Positions 1 to 8,550 of a stretch of 64,000 bases of DNA are shown here, piece by piece. Source of the stretch: JBCCXZ01 sp965228005 (GTDB lineage: Bacteria; Planctomycetota; Planctomycetia; Pirellulales; Lacipirellulaceae); assembly GCA_965228005.1 (NCBI GenBank), contig CBDDGV010000001.1, positions 1 to 64,000 of the forward strand, given 5' to 3'. Made by a program: the position numbers and the translations under genes. Each line of letters starts with the position of its first letter. Position 1 is the stretch's first letter. The notes under the pieces are model-generated. The model saw only the letters and a program-made list of their open reading frames with translations, searched no databases and was not told the origin of the DNA.

Positions 1-1
1 G

Positions 2-931
2 TTCTTATCATCTGTATGGTCGGTCGCCCCGGAACTGGGGCTGATCAAATTAGGAATCTATATGGCGGTGATGACGCCCTTGCTCCTGAGCGGATCAATA
101 TTGAACGGCCTGATGCCTAATACAACCGCATTCCGGTGGCTCCGCAGGGCAGCGCTGCTTACGCTGGGCTTGACCGCTTTGCAATCGGTAGTGGGCGGTC
201 CCGGGCTGCTCGGGAACGGAGCGTCGCACTTGTGGCAGCTACTGGCCGGGGTGGTTGCCATATCCAGCGGTAGTCGTGGAGCCGCCGCGGCTTACCTTGT
301 CGCCGTGCTTTGTTACTATGGCCTTCGTAGAGGGCGTTCTGTTCTTGCTGCTGCCGGCTTCTGCTTGGCGACCGCCTTCGTGGCACTCGTGCTTATCTAT
401 ACAAGCTCGTCGGCCCGCTCTTTTGTTATGAAAGGGGGCCCGAGCATCGTGGACTCCGCCAGGGCCGCTATGTTTGAAGAGAGCACCGAGGCAATTTCCG
501 CGAGGCCGCTTCTCGGATATGGATTCGGTCTTTCCTGGCGTGTGGAGAGGCATCATGTCGCAAAAGCCCTCAGCACAGGTCGATTAAGCTGGTTCGTTGG
601 GGAATTCGGAAACTCGACACTTGCCATTCTGGCGGGCGGTGGCGTGTTTCTTGGCCTGTGTTTTGTTGCACTCTTGGGGAGGATCCTCCTTGCTGCGCAA
701 CAGTCTTTAAGCGGGTCGTGTGCCAGAGGCGTGCGACACGACTTCCAGCTGGCCCTCGTCTCTGCTCTCATCGGCATGGCTGTCCACGCCCAGGCAGAGG
801 CTTGGTTGATGGCTCCAATGACTTACTCGACGCTATTGTTCTGGACCTACGCGGGGTTGGCCATGAAGTGCGCCGAGCCAAGCGTCACAAACCGACAGAG
901 AAACGTTAGAGCGCATCTCATAACCGTCTGA
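2..931 (+). CDS. O-antigen ligase/polymerase-like membrane protein, 5' end outside window
   Basis: The frame is open from base 2, with no stop before the Met at 62, so the gene enters from the left and its N-terminus is missing. The visible part has several hydrophobic segments (around LTLGLTALQSVVGG, YLVAVLCYYGL, GFCLATAFVALVLIY, GGVFLGLCFVALLGRILL and MAPMTYSTLLFWTYAGL). It also has a RPLLGYGFGLSW motif, which resembles the RP-x-GxG-G region of the Wzy_C/O-antigen ligase superfamily. The expected role is polymerisation or ligation of polysaccharide repeat units in the inner membrane. The last residues are supplied by the IS5 element that starts at 909. Removing the IS with one TA copy would give an ending R-N-T-stop, so only the extreme C-terminus has changed. 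Membrane topology and context support the family; exact activity is uncertain. Confidence 0.6.
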   Translation, partial: FLSSVWSVAPELGLIKLGIYMAVMTPLLLSGSILNGLMPNTTAFRWLRRAALLTLGLTALQSVVGGPGLLGNGASHLWQLLAGVVAISSGSRGAAAAYLVAVLCYYGLRRGRSVLAAAGFCLATAFVALVLIYTSSSARSFVMKGGPSIVDSARAAMFEESTEAISARPLLGYGFGLSWRVERHHVAKALSTGRLSWFVGEFGNSTLAILAGGGVFLGLCFVALLGRILLAAQQSLSGSCARGVRHDFQLALVSALIGMAVHAQAEAWLMAPMTYSTLLFWTYAGLAMKCAEPSVTNRQRNVRAHLITV

Positions 932-1747
932 CGGCCATGACGAGACAAGCGAGGGTGAGGAATCCTTGGTAGAGGTAGGCGTAGAACTCGTGTCTGACGA
1001 TGAGCCTGCGGAAGTCGTGCAGCCAGCTGACGGTGCGTTCGATCTTCCAACGCCTGCGGTAGCGTCGGAGCTTCCGCCCGTCTTGCTTCTTCTCACGGAT
1101 GCGGTTCTTGCGGTGCGGGCTGATCAGGTCGACGCCCCGCTCGGCGAGGCGGTCCCGCAGCGCGTCGCAGTCGGCCGCCTTGTCGTAGATCAGCTTGCCG
1201 GGGACGTAGCGCGTGGCGGCCGAGTCCAAGAGCGGCTCGATCAGGCCGACCTCAGCGGGGCTGGCCGACTCGATGCCGACCGAGAGCGGCAGGCCGCGGG
1301 CGTCGGAGAGGACCATGATCTTCGTCCCCTTGCCGCGTTTGGTGAGGCCGACGCACTCGCCCCTTTTTTAGCGGGGGAGAACGTGCCGTCGGCGAAGCCC
1401 TCCCGCCAGTCGATCCGGCCCTCGCCGTCGAGCCTCTTCAGCAGGCGTCTCCAGGCTCGCTCGAGCGTGCCGTCGCTGCTCCACTGGATGAACCGGCGGT
1501 GGCAGGTCGACCGCGAGGGGAACCGCGGCGGCAGGTCCTTCCAGCGGGCGCCGCTGCGGAGGATCCACAACACGCCCTCGAAGCAGCCGCGCGGGTCGGC
1601 CATCGGGCGGCCGCCCTGCGGGCTCGGTGCGGGATTGGCGAACAAGTCGGCGATCAGCAGCCACTGCTCGTCGCTGAGCTCGGCTTGCAGGTCTTGGGAT
1701 TCGGGTTCCGTCCGGGACCCCGCTTCGAAGCGGGATCGATCCGTCAT
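918..1747 (-). CDS. IS5-family DDE transposase, two frames joined by a -1 shift
   Basis: The first frame (1747 down to about 1364) carries the N-terminal helix-turn-helix-like region (ELSDEQWLLIADLF, GCFEGVLWILRSGARWKDLP) and the first catalytic Asp (FADGTFSPAKKG). The second frame (to 918) continues with VLSDARGLPLSVGIESASP, LIYDKAADCDALRDRLAERG and the C-terminal WKIERTVSWLHDFRRL, which supplies the Asp and Glu of the DDE triad. They join at an A6-G3 tract (minus strand 1369-1361). A -1 shift there continues as R-G-E-C-V-G-L-T-K-R-G-K-G-T-K, the expected family sequence. Both halves look undamaged, so the element may be active. The second frame also matches the remnant at 10080-10396. Confidence 0.87.
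1361..1369 (-). other. A6G frameshift site in the IS5 transposase
   Basis: On the minus strand the zero frame reads GCT AAA AAA GGG, and the transposase continues in the -1 frame. This is not the classical X-XXY-YYZ phase. Either a single-codon slip, or addition of one A by RNA polymerase slippage on the A6 run, would give the same product. Confidence 0.65.
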
Positions 1748-1853
1748 GAGAAGGTCTCCTTTCGGAGACCATACGGGGCGACGCCCAAGAGCGTTTAGCT
1801 AGCAAACACGGGTTCTGGGATACGCTCTAGGAACACATAAGCGGGTCATTCAA

Positions 1854-4034
1854 TTGAAGCAACTCCAGCAGAGCGCCAAAGACGGGACAATTTCCATCGT
1901 CGACGTCCCAGCTCCCCTTGTTAAGCCGGCAGAAGTGCTGATTGCGAACGCGGCGTCCGTGATTTCTGCTGGCACGGAGAAGATGACCCGCGACCTCGCG
2001 AAGAAGTCCCTCCTGGGTAAGGCACGGGCCAGGCCCGATCAACTCAGACAAGTTCTAGAGAAGATCCGATCCGAGGGATTGCTGCAGACTTACACAAAAG
2101 TGCGGGCACGCTTGGACACGCCGATGTCGATGGGGTACTGTTCCGCAGGGGTGGTGCTTGCCGTAGGTCGAGACGTGCAAGAGTTCAAGCCGGGGGACCG
2201 GGTGGCCTCCAACGGCCCCCACGCCGAGGTCGTAGCCGTTTCGCGTCGGCTATGTGCAAAGGTCCCGGAGAATATCCCCTTTGACCAGGCGGCTTTCTCA
2301 GTGCTTGGCGCGATCGCCATGCAAGGCTTCCGGCTCAGTGAGAGCACACTGGGTGAGACCGTATTTATTATTGGACTGGGTATCGTAGGTCAGCTTGCTG
2401 TCGCGATCGCCCATGCCGCCGGTTGCCGGGTCTACGCCTGCGACCCCGATGTTTCACGCTGCGAGCTCGCCGAGTCCATGGGTGCTCTGCAGGCCAAGCC
2501 CGGATTGGATGCAGATTTCGTCGCTTCTGAAACCGGCGGTCTAGGCGCTGATGCGGTACTCATTGCGGCGTCGACCAGTTCCAAGCAGCCCGTCGATCTG
2601 GCGGCTGCTGCGGTCCGGCCCAAGGGGCGGGTCGTGCTCCTCGGCGTGGTCGGCCTAGAGCTAGACCGCAGGCCGTTCTACTTCAAGGAAGCGGAGTTCG
2701 TTGTTTCTTGTTCGTATGGCCCCGGCCGCTACCAATCGGAATACGAAGACCTGGGCAGAGATTACCCTGCTGCTTACGTTCGTTGGACGGAGCAGCGGAA
2801 CCTGTCGTCGGTGCTGACGTTGATGTTTCAAGGGAAGCTGGACGTGCGTCCCCTGATTTCGCACCGTTTCTCGCTGGACGATTCCGATACCGCATACTCA
2901 CTCATCGAGAACAGCGACGAACAGTCACTAGGGGTCGTGTTCGAGTACCCTGGCTTTGAGTCTATCCAAGCTAGAACCACGGTGCAGGTCAAACCACCCA
3001 AGTCAGACGACGGCCGACTGGGACTTGGGTTCCTTGGCGCCGGCTTGTTCGCCCGCAGCGTTCTCCTTCCCGCCATCAAGGATCTCGATCGCCTTAGGCC
3101 TGTCATGATCGCCTCGGCATCGGGCGCCTCCGCAAATCAAGTGGCAGAGGCGAACGGCTTTGAGGTAGTTACCACCGACCAGGAGCGTCTATTCTCTGAT
3201 CCTGCGGTCCAGGTGATCTTCTCAGTCACCCCCCACAACGAACACGCTGAACACGTAGTTAGCGCGATCCATTCGGGGAAGGCGATCTTCGTTGAAAAAC
3301 CGCTTTGTATCACTCTGGAAGAGCTTCGAGACATCGACTTGGCGATCGAAGCCGCCGGGAACGCTACTCCCCTTATTATGGTGGGTTTCAATCGCCGCTT
3401 TGCACCGGGGGTGCGGCAGCTATTGAAGGTTTTCGAGGGCGTGGCGTCACCCAGGACCGTGTCGATCCGATTCAACGCAGGGCAGCTGCCTGAAGACCAT
3501 TGGACGCAGATCGATGAGATTGGCGGGGGGCGAATCATCGGTGAGGCGTGCCACGCGATCGACCTCGCCACACTGCTCGTCGGCTCTCCACCTGTTCGCG
3601 TATTTGCAGAGTCTGTCGGGCCGTCCGGCAGCACACAGATCACAGACGACCAGTGCTTTATTACTCTGAGGCACGCTAACGGCGGGCTTAGCAATGTGGC
3701 GTATCTGGCCGGGGGAGACGCCGGTATGCCGAAGGAGAGGATCGAGGTGCTCGGCGGCGGCCGTTCGGCGGTACTAGACGATTACCGTCAGCTCACGACC
3801 TACATCAAGGGCCGCTCCAAGACAGTTTCCCTCGGCAAACAGGACAAGGGGCACCGTGCTGAGGTCCGGGAGTTCGTCCGCGCACTTTCGGAGGGTGGGG
3901 GCGCCCCGATCGCGTGGTCGGATATCCGTGCTGCGTCACTGGCTTCGATTCTCGCAGTGCAATGCCTCCGTATGGGCGTTCCGATCGATCTGGCCTCCTA
4001 TGAGGTTGCAGGTGATGAGAGCGAGCAGGACTAA
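1854..4034 (+). CDS. bi-domain oxidoreductase: MDR dehydrogenase fused to Gfo/Idh/MocA
   Basis: This 726-residue fusion has two Rossmann enzymes. Residues about 1-370 are a zinc-type medium-chain dehydrogenase-like module with FKPGDRVASNGPHAEV and the nucleotide-binding GLGIVGQLAVAIAHAAG. Residues about 385-715 are a Gfo/Idh/MocA module with GLGFLGAGLFARSVLLPAI and the EKPLCITLEEL signature. Such fusions recur in polysaccharide loci beside heparinase-like proteins and glycosyltransferases. The natural substrate is unknown; a nucleotide-sugar or sugar oxidation is inferred. The start is TTG at 1854, because MKQLQQSAKDGTISIVDVPAP matches the usual N-terminus of the family and no upstream start is available after the IS. 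The heparinase-like gene follows after 45 bases. Confidence 0.88.
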   Translation: MKQLQQSAKDGTISIVDVPAPLVKPAEVLIANAASVISAGTEKMTRDLAKKSLLGKARARPDQLRQVLEKIRSEGLLQTYTKVRARLDTPMSMGYCSAGVVLAVGRDVQEFKPGDRVASNGPHAEVVAVSRRLCAKVPENIPFDQAAFSVLGAIAMQGFRLSESTLGETVFIIGLGIVGQLAVAIAHAAGCRVYACDPDVSRCELAESMGALQAKPGLDADFVASETGGLGADAVLIAASTSSKQPVDLAAAAVRPKGRVVLLGVVGLELDRRPFYFKEAEFVVSCSYGPGRYQSEYEDLGRDYPAAYVRWTEQRNLSSVLTLMFQGKLDVRPLISHRFSLDDSDTAYSLIENSDEQSLGVVFEYPGFESIQARTTVQVKPPKSDDGRLGLGFLGAGLFARSVLLPAIKDLDRLRPVMIASASGASANQVAEANGFEVVTTDQERLFSDPAVQVIFSVTPHNEHAEHVVSAIHSGKAIFVEKPLCITLEELRDIDLAIEAAGNATPLIMVGFNRRFAPGVRQLLKVFEGVASPRTVSIRFNAGQLPEDHWTQIDEIGGGRIIGEACHAIDLATLLVGSPPVRVFAESVGPSGSTQITDDQCFITLRHANGGLSNVAYLAGGDAGMPKERIEVLGGGRSAVLDDYRQLTTYIKGRSKTVSLGKQDKGHRAEVREFVRALSEGGGAPIAWSDIRAASLASILAVQCLRMGVPIDLASYEVAGDESEQD

Positions 4035-4079
4035 GGGTTCATAAGTGGTTTCCGCTCGGCTCAATCGTCAGTTGCACCG

Positions 4080-5924
4080 ATGATCTCTCGCTTAATCCCT
4101 ACACATTATCTGCTGAGCCTATTACGGACCTATCGAACAGTGAGATGGCTGCGTGGCGAGCAGATACGCGGTCAACTGGTCAAGCGTGTTAGGGACCGCC
4201 TTCCGTGGCGGCAGGCTACCAAAGCAACGAGCATACCTGAATGGAGCGGTGTGCGGTGGGAGCCTCGTTGCCCTTTCCTGCCGCCTGCCAGGACGGAAAC
4301 TGTCTCCGTTGATCCCCAGCATGGGGATTTCGCATTTCTGAATAAACGGCGTCACCTGGGGTGGCCGCCCCAGTGGGACCCCGAGGGAGTTTCTCTGCTT
4401 TGGCGATTCCACCTTCATTACTTTGAATACGTCTGGGGGTTGGACTTCGATGACGCCCACCAGGCGGCGGTCCACTGGATCAGCGATCAAGAACCGGATC
4501 GTAAGCTCCCGAGCTGGTCGTCGTACGTGATCAGTCTGCGACTTCAGAACTGGTCGGCGTACTTCTTCTCACAACACGTTTCTCGGTTCAACGGTGACCC
4601 GGAGATCGCCGCGCCCCTCTGGGAAAGCATGTACAGTCAGGCCGAGCACCTTTCTAGAAACCTGGAAACGCATCTGCTAGGCAACCATCTTTGGGAGAAC
4701 GGCGTTGCCCTGGCCATGGTAGGCGCCTGTTTCGAAGACGAAGCGGCCGAACGATGGTTGCGCAAAGGGATGTGTGTCTTGGATCGCGAGATTGAAGAGC
4801 AGGTGCTCAGCGACGGCGGGCACTTTGAGCGATCACCGATGTATCACTTGAGGGCACTCTATACACTGGCCCTTCTGGCGAACACAGGCAATCGCCTCTT
4901 GCTTGAACTCGTCGTTGAGCCTCTGAGCCGCATGGCTAAGACCCTCGCGGATATGCTCCACCCAGATAGGGACATTGCGCTCTTCAATGACAGCGTTCTC
5001 AAGTCGCACGCAGAGCCGATCCAGCTGCTGAAGTACGTTGACCGACTACTGAACGACTTGCTGCCTAATAGCGGGGAGACGGAGAGCAGTGCACAGGAAC
5101 CACCTAGGCAGAAAACTCCTGAGGCCTGCGGGATGTTCTCTGGCGCCGGTCCAATCGAACTGGCGGAGACGGGCTATTTCGGTTGGCGAACACCAGGTTC
5201 AAGAGAAGCCCACTATGTACTCTGTGACGCGGGGCCGATTGGCCCCGACTACATCCCGGGTCATGCACACGGGGACATGCTCTCGTTCGAGCTTTCGTTG
5301 CTCGGTGAGCGCGTCATCACCGATTCGGGCGTCTTCGACTACGAGATTTCCGAGACACGCCGGGCTAGTCGATCCACCGCCGCTCACAACACCGTCGAAG
5401 TCGGCGGCTACGACCAGTGTGAGTTTTGGGGGGCGTTCCGGGTTGGCCGTCGCGGCCGCACCGGCCCGGTTCGTTTCGACCGCCATAAGGACGGTTTCTC
5501 ACTGGCGGCTTCTCACGACGGCTACCAGCACTTGCCGGGAAAACCGGTCCACCTGCGTACTATAAGGTGGTATGAGGATGGGGTGCTTGTGGTCCGGGAC
5601 GACGTGAACTGCGGACAGAGACAGCCGTGCGTAACGCACCTCCACCTTGCGCCCAGTTGCTCCCTATCCAAACTCACACAACACGAAGCGGTAGTCCATT
5701 TCCGCCAGGGTCAGTTCTCGATCTGTTTCGACTCCGAGTCCGCGGTAGAGTTGACGGAGAGCCCGTACTTTTCACAAATGGGTGTCAGAATCATGCGCCC
5801 GTGTTTGCGGGTCACTTGGTTATCGAGCGACGGGCCAACTGCTTTCTGTGTCTCACTACATGCACCAGATTCCTTTTCTATAGAGCAAGGCGCTAAAATC
5901 TGTGGAAGAACGTACGGATGGTAG
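4080..5924 (+). CDS. heparinase II/III-family protein (alginate lyase-like)
   Basis: The protein has 614 residues. The N-terminal half is helical, with W/Y/H-rich motifs (WRFHLHYFEYVWGLDF, LGNHLWENGVALAMVG, HFERSPMYHLRALYTLALL) typical of the alpha/alpha-toroid of polysaccharide lyases. The C-terminal half carries the heparinase II/III signature GHAHGDMLSFELSLLGERV followed by VFDYE, RSTAAHNTVEV and a beta-rich region. No signal peptide is obvious. In export loci such proteins may trim, or epimerise and cleave, uronate-containing polymer during synthesis; this is inferred from family and neighbours. The downstream glycosyltransferase starts inside its last 23 bases, so the two are translationally linked. 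Confidence 0.88.
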   Translation: MISRLIPTHYLLSLLRTYRTVRWLRGEQIRGQLVKRVRDRLPWRQATKATSIPEWSGVRWEPRCPFLPPARTETVSVDPQHGDFAFLNKRRHLGWPPQWDPEGVSLLWRFHLHYFEYVWGLDFDDAHQAAVHWISDQEPDRKLPSWSSYVISLRLQNWSAYFFSQHVSRFNGDPEIAAPLWESMYSQAEHLSRNLETHLLGNHLWENGVALAMVGACFEDEAAERWLRKGMCVLDREIEEQVLSDGGHFERSPMYHLRALYTLALLANTGNRLLLELVVEPLSRMAKTLADMLHPDRDIALFNDSVLKSHAEPIQLLKYVDRLLNDLLPNSGETESSAQEPPRQKTPEACGMFSGAGPIELAETGYFGWRTPGSREAHYVLCDAGPIGPDYIPGHAHGDMLSFELSLLGERVITDSGVFDYEISETRRASRSTAAHNTVEVGGYDQCEFWGAFRVGRRGRTGPVRFDRHKDGFSLAASHDGYQHLPGKPVHLRTIRWYEDGVLVVRDDVNCGQRQPCVTHLHLAPSCSLSKLTQHEAVVHFRQGQFSICFDSESAVELTESPYFSQMGVRIMRPCLRVTWLSSDGPTAFCVSLHAPDSFSIEQGAKICGRTYGW

Positions 5925-7158
5925 TCTCAACATCTGGTTCTTTTCTCACTACTTCCCGCCAGAGGGGAACGCGCCTGCCTCGCGTGTGTTTGAGACCTGC
6001 AAGGTGTGGTCCCGCCTCGGGCATCGGGTGACCGTCGTGACGTGCGTGCCTAACGTGCCAAACGGGGTTGTCTACGACGGCTACAGCAACCGCTGGACCC
6101 AGGAGGAGGTAGTCGACGGCATCAGGGTGATACGCATCTGGACGTACGTTGCCGCCAACAAAGGAACCCTCAAGCGGACGATCAACTACCTGTCGTATCC
6201 CCTTAGCGCTGTCGCCCACATGGTTTTCCGATCGGCGCCCGATATCATCCTGGCCACCAGCCCACAGTTTTTCTGCGGTTGGGCCGGGGTGCTCATGAAG
6301 TGGCTGAAGCGCAGACCTTTTGTGCTGGAGATCCGCGACATCTGGCCCGAGTCCATCGTTGAGGTCGGGGCCATGAAATCGAGTGCTATCGAACGGGCTC
6401 TGCAGGTATTGGAACTCTGGATGTACCGATCCGCCAGCCACGTCGTCACGGTCGGGCAAGGCTACCGCAGCCGCCTGCTCGAGCGGGACGTGCCCGACGA
6501 GAAGATGACGGTCATCACCAACGGGTTTGATCGTGAGACGTTTGACGTTGAATCGACGAGCTTCTCGGGGAACAGCAACGTTAAGTTCGTATGTTCCTAT
6601 GTTGGTACGATCGGGATGGCCTCCGGTTTGCAGATCGTTCTCAGGGCAGCCGCCAAACTCAAGGGGGCGGGCCGTGACGACATCCTCTTCAAGTTGGTAG
6701 GGGACGGCGCGGAGCGTGAGGAACTCGAAGCGCAGGCTGCGAGCGAAGACTTGGACAACATCGAATTCACGGGGCGTCTTTCGAAGTCGGCAATCCCGGA
6801 TGCACTGCAGAGCTCAGACGCCTGTCTGGTGCACCTTCGGAAGACCCCGCTGTTCGAGACCGTTCTCCCGTCGAAGATGCTAGAAGCCATGGCGATGAAA
6901 CGCCCCGTCATTCTAGGTGTCGCTGGAGACGCCGCGCGGGTTCTAAACGAAGCAGAGGCCGGTATATGCATCACGCCTGAAGATGAAGATGAACTGCTTG
7001 ACGCTATCGAGAGACTCCGCGGAGACCCTCAGCTCGGCCGCCAATTTGGGGAGTCCGGGTACTCGTACGTCTGCGAGCACCACGACCGCGAAAGCCTGTC
7101 GCTCGACTACCTCGCACTGCTCAAGTCAGTACTTAGCGGAGACTGCCGCCAAGAGTAA
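5902..7158 (+). CDS. GT4-type glycosyltransferase (WbuB/WcaI-like)
   Basis: This 418-residue GT-B glycosyltransferase begins with NIWFFSHYFPPEGNAPASR, the typical opening of WbuB-like enzymes, followed by the acceptor-domain FVLEIRDIWPESIVEVG. The donor-binding half has YVGTIGMASGLQIVLRAA, LVGDGAEREELEAQA and LPSKMLEAMAMKRPVILG. It should transfer a sugar from a nucleotide-sugar donor, often an N-acetylated amino sugar in this branch, to a lipid-linked acceptor at the cytoplasmic membrane face. The start is GTG at 5902, inside the 3' end of the heparinase-like gene; no other in-frame start precedes the core. Confidence 0.9.
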   Translation: MEERTDGSLNIWFFSHYFPPEGNAPASRVFETCKVWSRLGHRVTVVTCVPNVPNGVVYDGYSNRWTQEEVVDGIRVIRIWTYVAANKGTLKRTINYLSYPLSAVAHMVFRSAPDIILATSPQFFCGWAGVLMKWLKRRPFVLEIRDIWPESIVEVGAMKSSAIERALQVLELWMYRSASHVVTVGQGYRSRLLERDVPDEKMTVITNGFDRETFDVESTSFSGNSNVKFVCSYVGTIGMASGLQIVLRAAAKLKGAGRDDILFKLVGDGAEREELEAQAASEDLDNIEFTGRLSKSAIPDALQSSDACLVHLRKTPLFETVLPSKMLEAMAMKRPVILGVAGDAARVLNEAEAGICITPEDEDELLDAIERLRGDPQLGRQFGESGYSYVCEHHDRESLSLDYLALLKSVLSGDCRQE

Positions 7159-7315
7159 GGCGCAGCTGTGTCTCGATCGATCTAGCTGGTCGGGAGTGGC
7201 AAGGCTTTCACACTGCTGCTTTTCATGATCCCTTCCTGAAGGACTCAGGCAGTCCTGATCTTGGGTCGTTGCTACACCCTGAAACATTCTCAGTTCTAAG
7301 GCTCTCGTACTTCCA

Positions 7316-8416
7316 ATGAAAAAGCAGAAAGTCGTCAACGTCGTTGGGGCACGCCCGAACTTTATGAAGATCGCCCCCATCATGGAGGCCTACGGCCAGC
7401 ACGACCAGTTCGAGCCGGTTCTGGTGCACACGGGCCAGCATTACGACGAAAGAATGAGCGACCTCTTCTTCCGTGAGTTGGGTATCCCCGAGCCCGATGT
7501 GAACCTGAATGTCGGTTCGGGGTCGCACGCTGTACAGACGGCTCAGATCATGACCGCGTTTGAACCCGTCTTGCAGTCTCTTGAGCCTGATGCGGTCGTC
7601 GTGGTGGGCGACGTCAACAGTTCGATCGCTTGCGGGCTGGTGGCCGTGAAGATGGGCATCCCGCTTATTCACGTCGAGGCGGGTCTGCGCAGCAATGACC
7701 GTTCGATGCCTGAAGAGATCAACCGCGTCCTAACGGACTCCATTAGCAGCCAGCTCTATTGCACAGAGCAGAGCGGGGTCGAGAATCTTGTCCGAGAAGG
7801 AGTCTCGCGTGAGAAGATCTTCCTGGTTGGCAACGTCATGATCGATACGCTTATCAAGCACCTGGAACGGTCTTCGTCTTCTCCTGTGCTTGAGGGCCTC
7901 GGTCTGACAGACGGCGGTTTCGCGTTGCTGACGCTCCACAGGCCCAGCAATGTGGACGACGCGGCCGCGTTTGGCAGGATCCTCGACGCAGTCGAGGAAA
8001 TCCAGAACGACATGCCCGTTGTGTTCCCCTGCCATCCTCGGTCTCGTGCGAACTTGGTCAGGCTTGGGCTGGCCAACCGTGTTGAAAGCATGGAGAACCT
8101 CAGGGTCATCGATCCCGTCGGATACCTGGACTTCCTGAGGCTGATGTCGACAAGCAAGCTAGTGCTCTCGGACTCTGGCGGCGTCCAGGAGGAGACGACC
8201 TATATGCGGGTGCCTTGTCTTACTCTGCGAGAGAACACGGAGCGACCGGTCACATTGGAGATCGGTTCGGCCAAGCTTGTAGGTTCGGACACGGCAAAAA
8301 TCCTCGCCGCTTACGGCGAGATCAAGGGCGGAGACGCGGTAGTCTCACAGGTTCCTAAGCTCTGGGACGGAAGATCAGCGGAACGAATCGTGGGTCAGAT
8401 GGCTCTGCTCCTATAG
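7316..8416 (+). CDS. wecB: UDP-N-acetylglucosamine 2-epimerase (non-hydrolysing)
   Basis: The protein has 366 residues, normal for the family, and interconverts UDP-GlcNAc and UDP-ManNAc. Signature segments are in order: GARPNFMKIAPIMEAY, VVVVGDVNSSIACGL with the conserved Asp, HVEAGLRSNDRSMPEEINR with two conserved Glu, LTLHRPSNVDD with the active-site His, and LSDSGGVQEE for substrate binding. It supplies an amino-sugar precursor for the polysaccharide of this locus. It is the last intact EPS gene before the IS-rich stretch; 157 bases with no recognisable element separate it from the glycosyltransferase gene. Confidence 0.95.
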   Translation: MKKQKVVNVVGARPNFMKIAPIMEAYGQHDQFEPVLVHTGQHYDERMSDLFFRELGIPEPDVNLNVGSGSHAVQTAQIMTAFEPVLQSLEPDAVVVVGDVNSSIACGLVAVKMGIPLIHVEAGLRSNDRSMPEEINRVLTDSISSQLYCTEQSGVENLVREGVSREKIFLVGNVMIDTLIKHLERSSSSPVLEGLGLTDGGFALLTLHRPSNVDDAAAFGRILDAVEEIQNDMPVVFPCHPRSRANLVRLGLANRVESMENLRVIDPVGYLDFLRLMSTSKLVLSDSGGVQEETTYMRVPCLTLRENTERPVTLEIGSAKLVGSDTAKILAAYGEIKGGDAVVSQVPKLWDGRSAERIVGQMALLL

Positions 8417-8421
8417 GGCGG

Positions 8422-8463
8422 TGGCCTTACCCCATTCTTGGTCCATCCTGAATGAGAGGATCT
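8422..8463. repeat. solitary IS-end-like sequence beside the IS3 element
   Basis: Just outside the left end of the first IS3 element is a second sequence laid out like that end. It begins TGGCCTTACC and has the exact 10-mer TGGTCCATCC 17 bases in; the element's own end has the same 10-mer 18 bases in. It is probably a remnant of a related element. Confidence 0.4.
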
Positions 8464-8520
8464 AGGGTAGTTGACCTGCTACCAACAACTGGTCCATCCG
8501 TAGCGTGAAAATCCAAAGGC

Positions 8521-8550
8521 TCAACTGGCCAGGCTAGCCTGGCCAGTTGA
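8521..8550. repeat. perfect 30-bp palindrome at the end of the IS3 orfB
   Basis: The 30 bases are exactly their own reverse complement; the left half is TCAACTGGCCAGGCT. The palindrome contains the orfB stop codon and encodes the last residues of the transposase. In RNA it would form a long stem without a loop gap, acting as a terminator-like or transcription-insulating structure. There is no T-run. Confidence 0.8.

Larger units (their letters stand above)
909..1827 (-). mobile_element. IS5-family insertion sequence, complete, with TA target duplication
   Basis: The element is bounded by imperfect terminal inverted repeats. The left end reads GAGCGCATCTCATAACC and the right end, reverse-complemented, reads GAGCGTATCCCAGAACC. 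Both ends are flanked by TA (907-908 and 1828-1829), as expected for the IS427-type branch of IS5, which duplicates a short TA-centred target. It carries one transposase in two overlapping frames. It sits between the O-antigen ligase-like gene and the bi-domain oxidoreductase. Without it these genes would be separated by about 14 bases, so it interrupts what was probably one operon. Confidence 0.88.
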
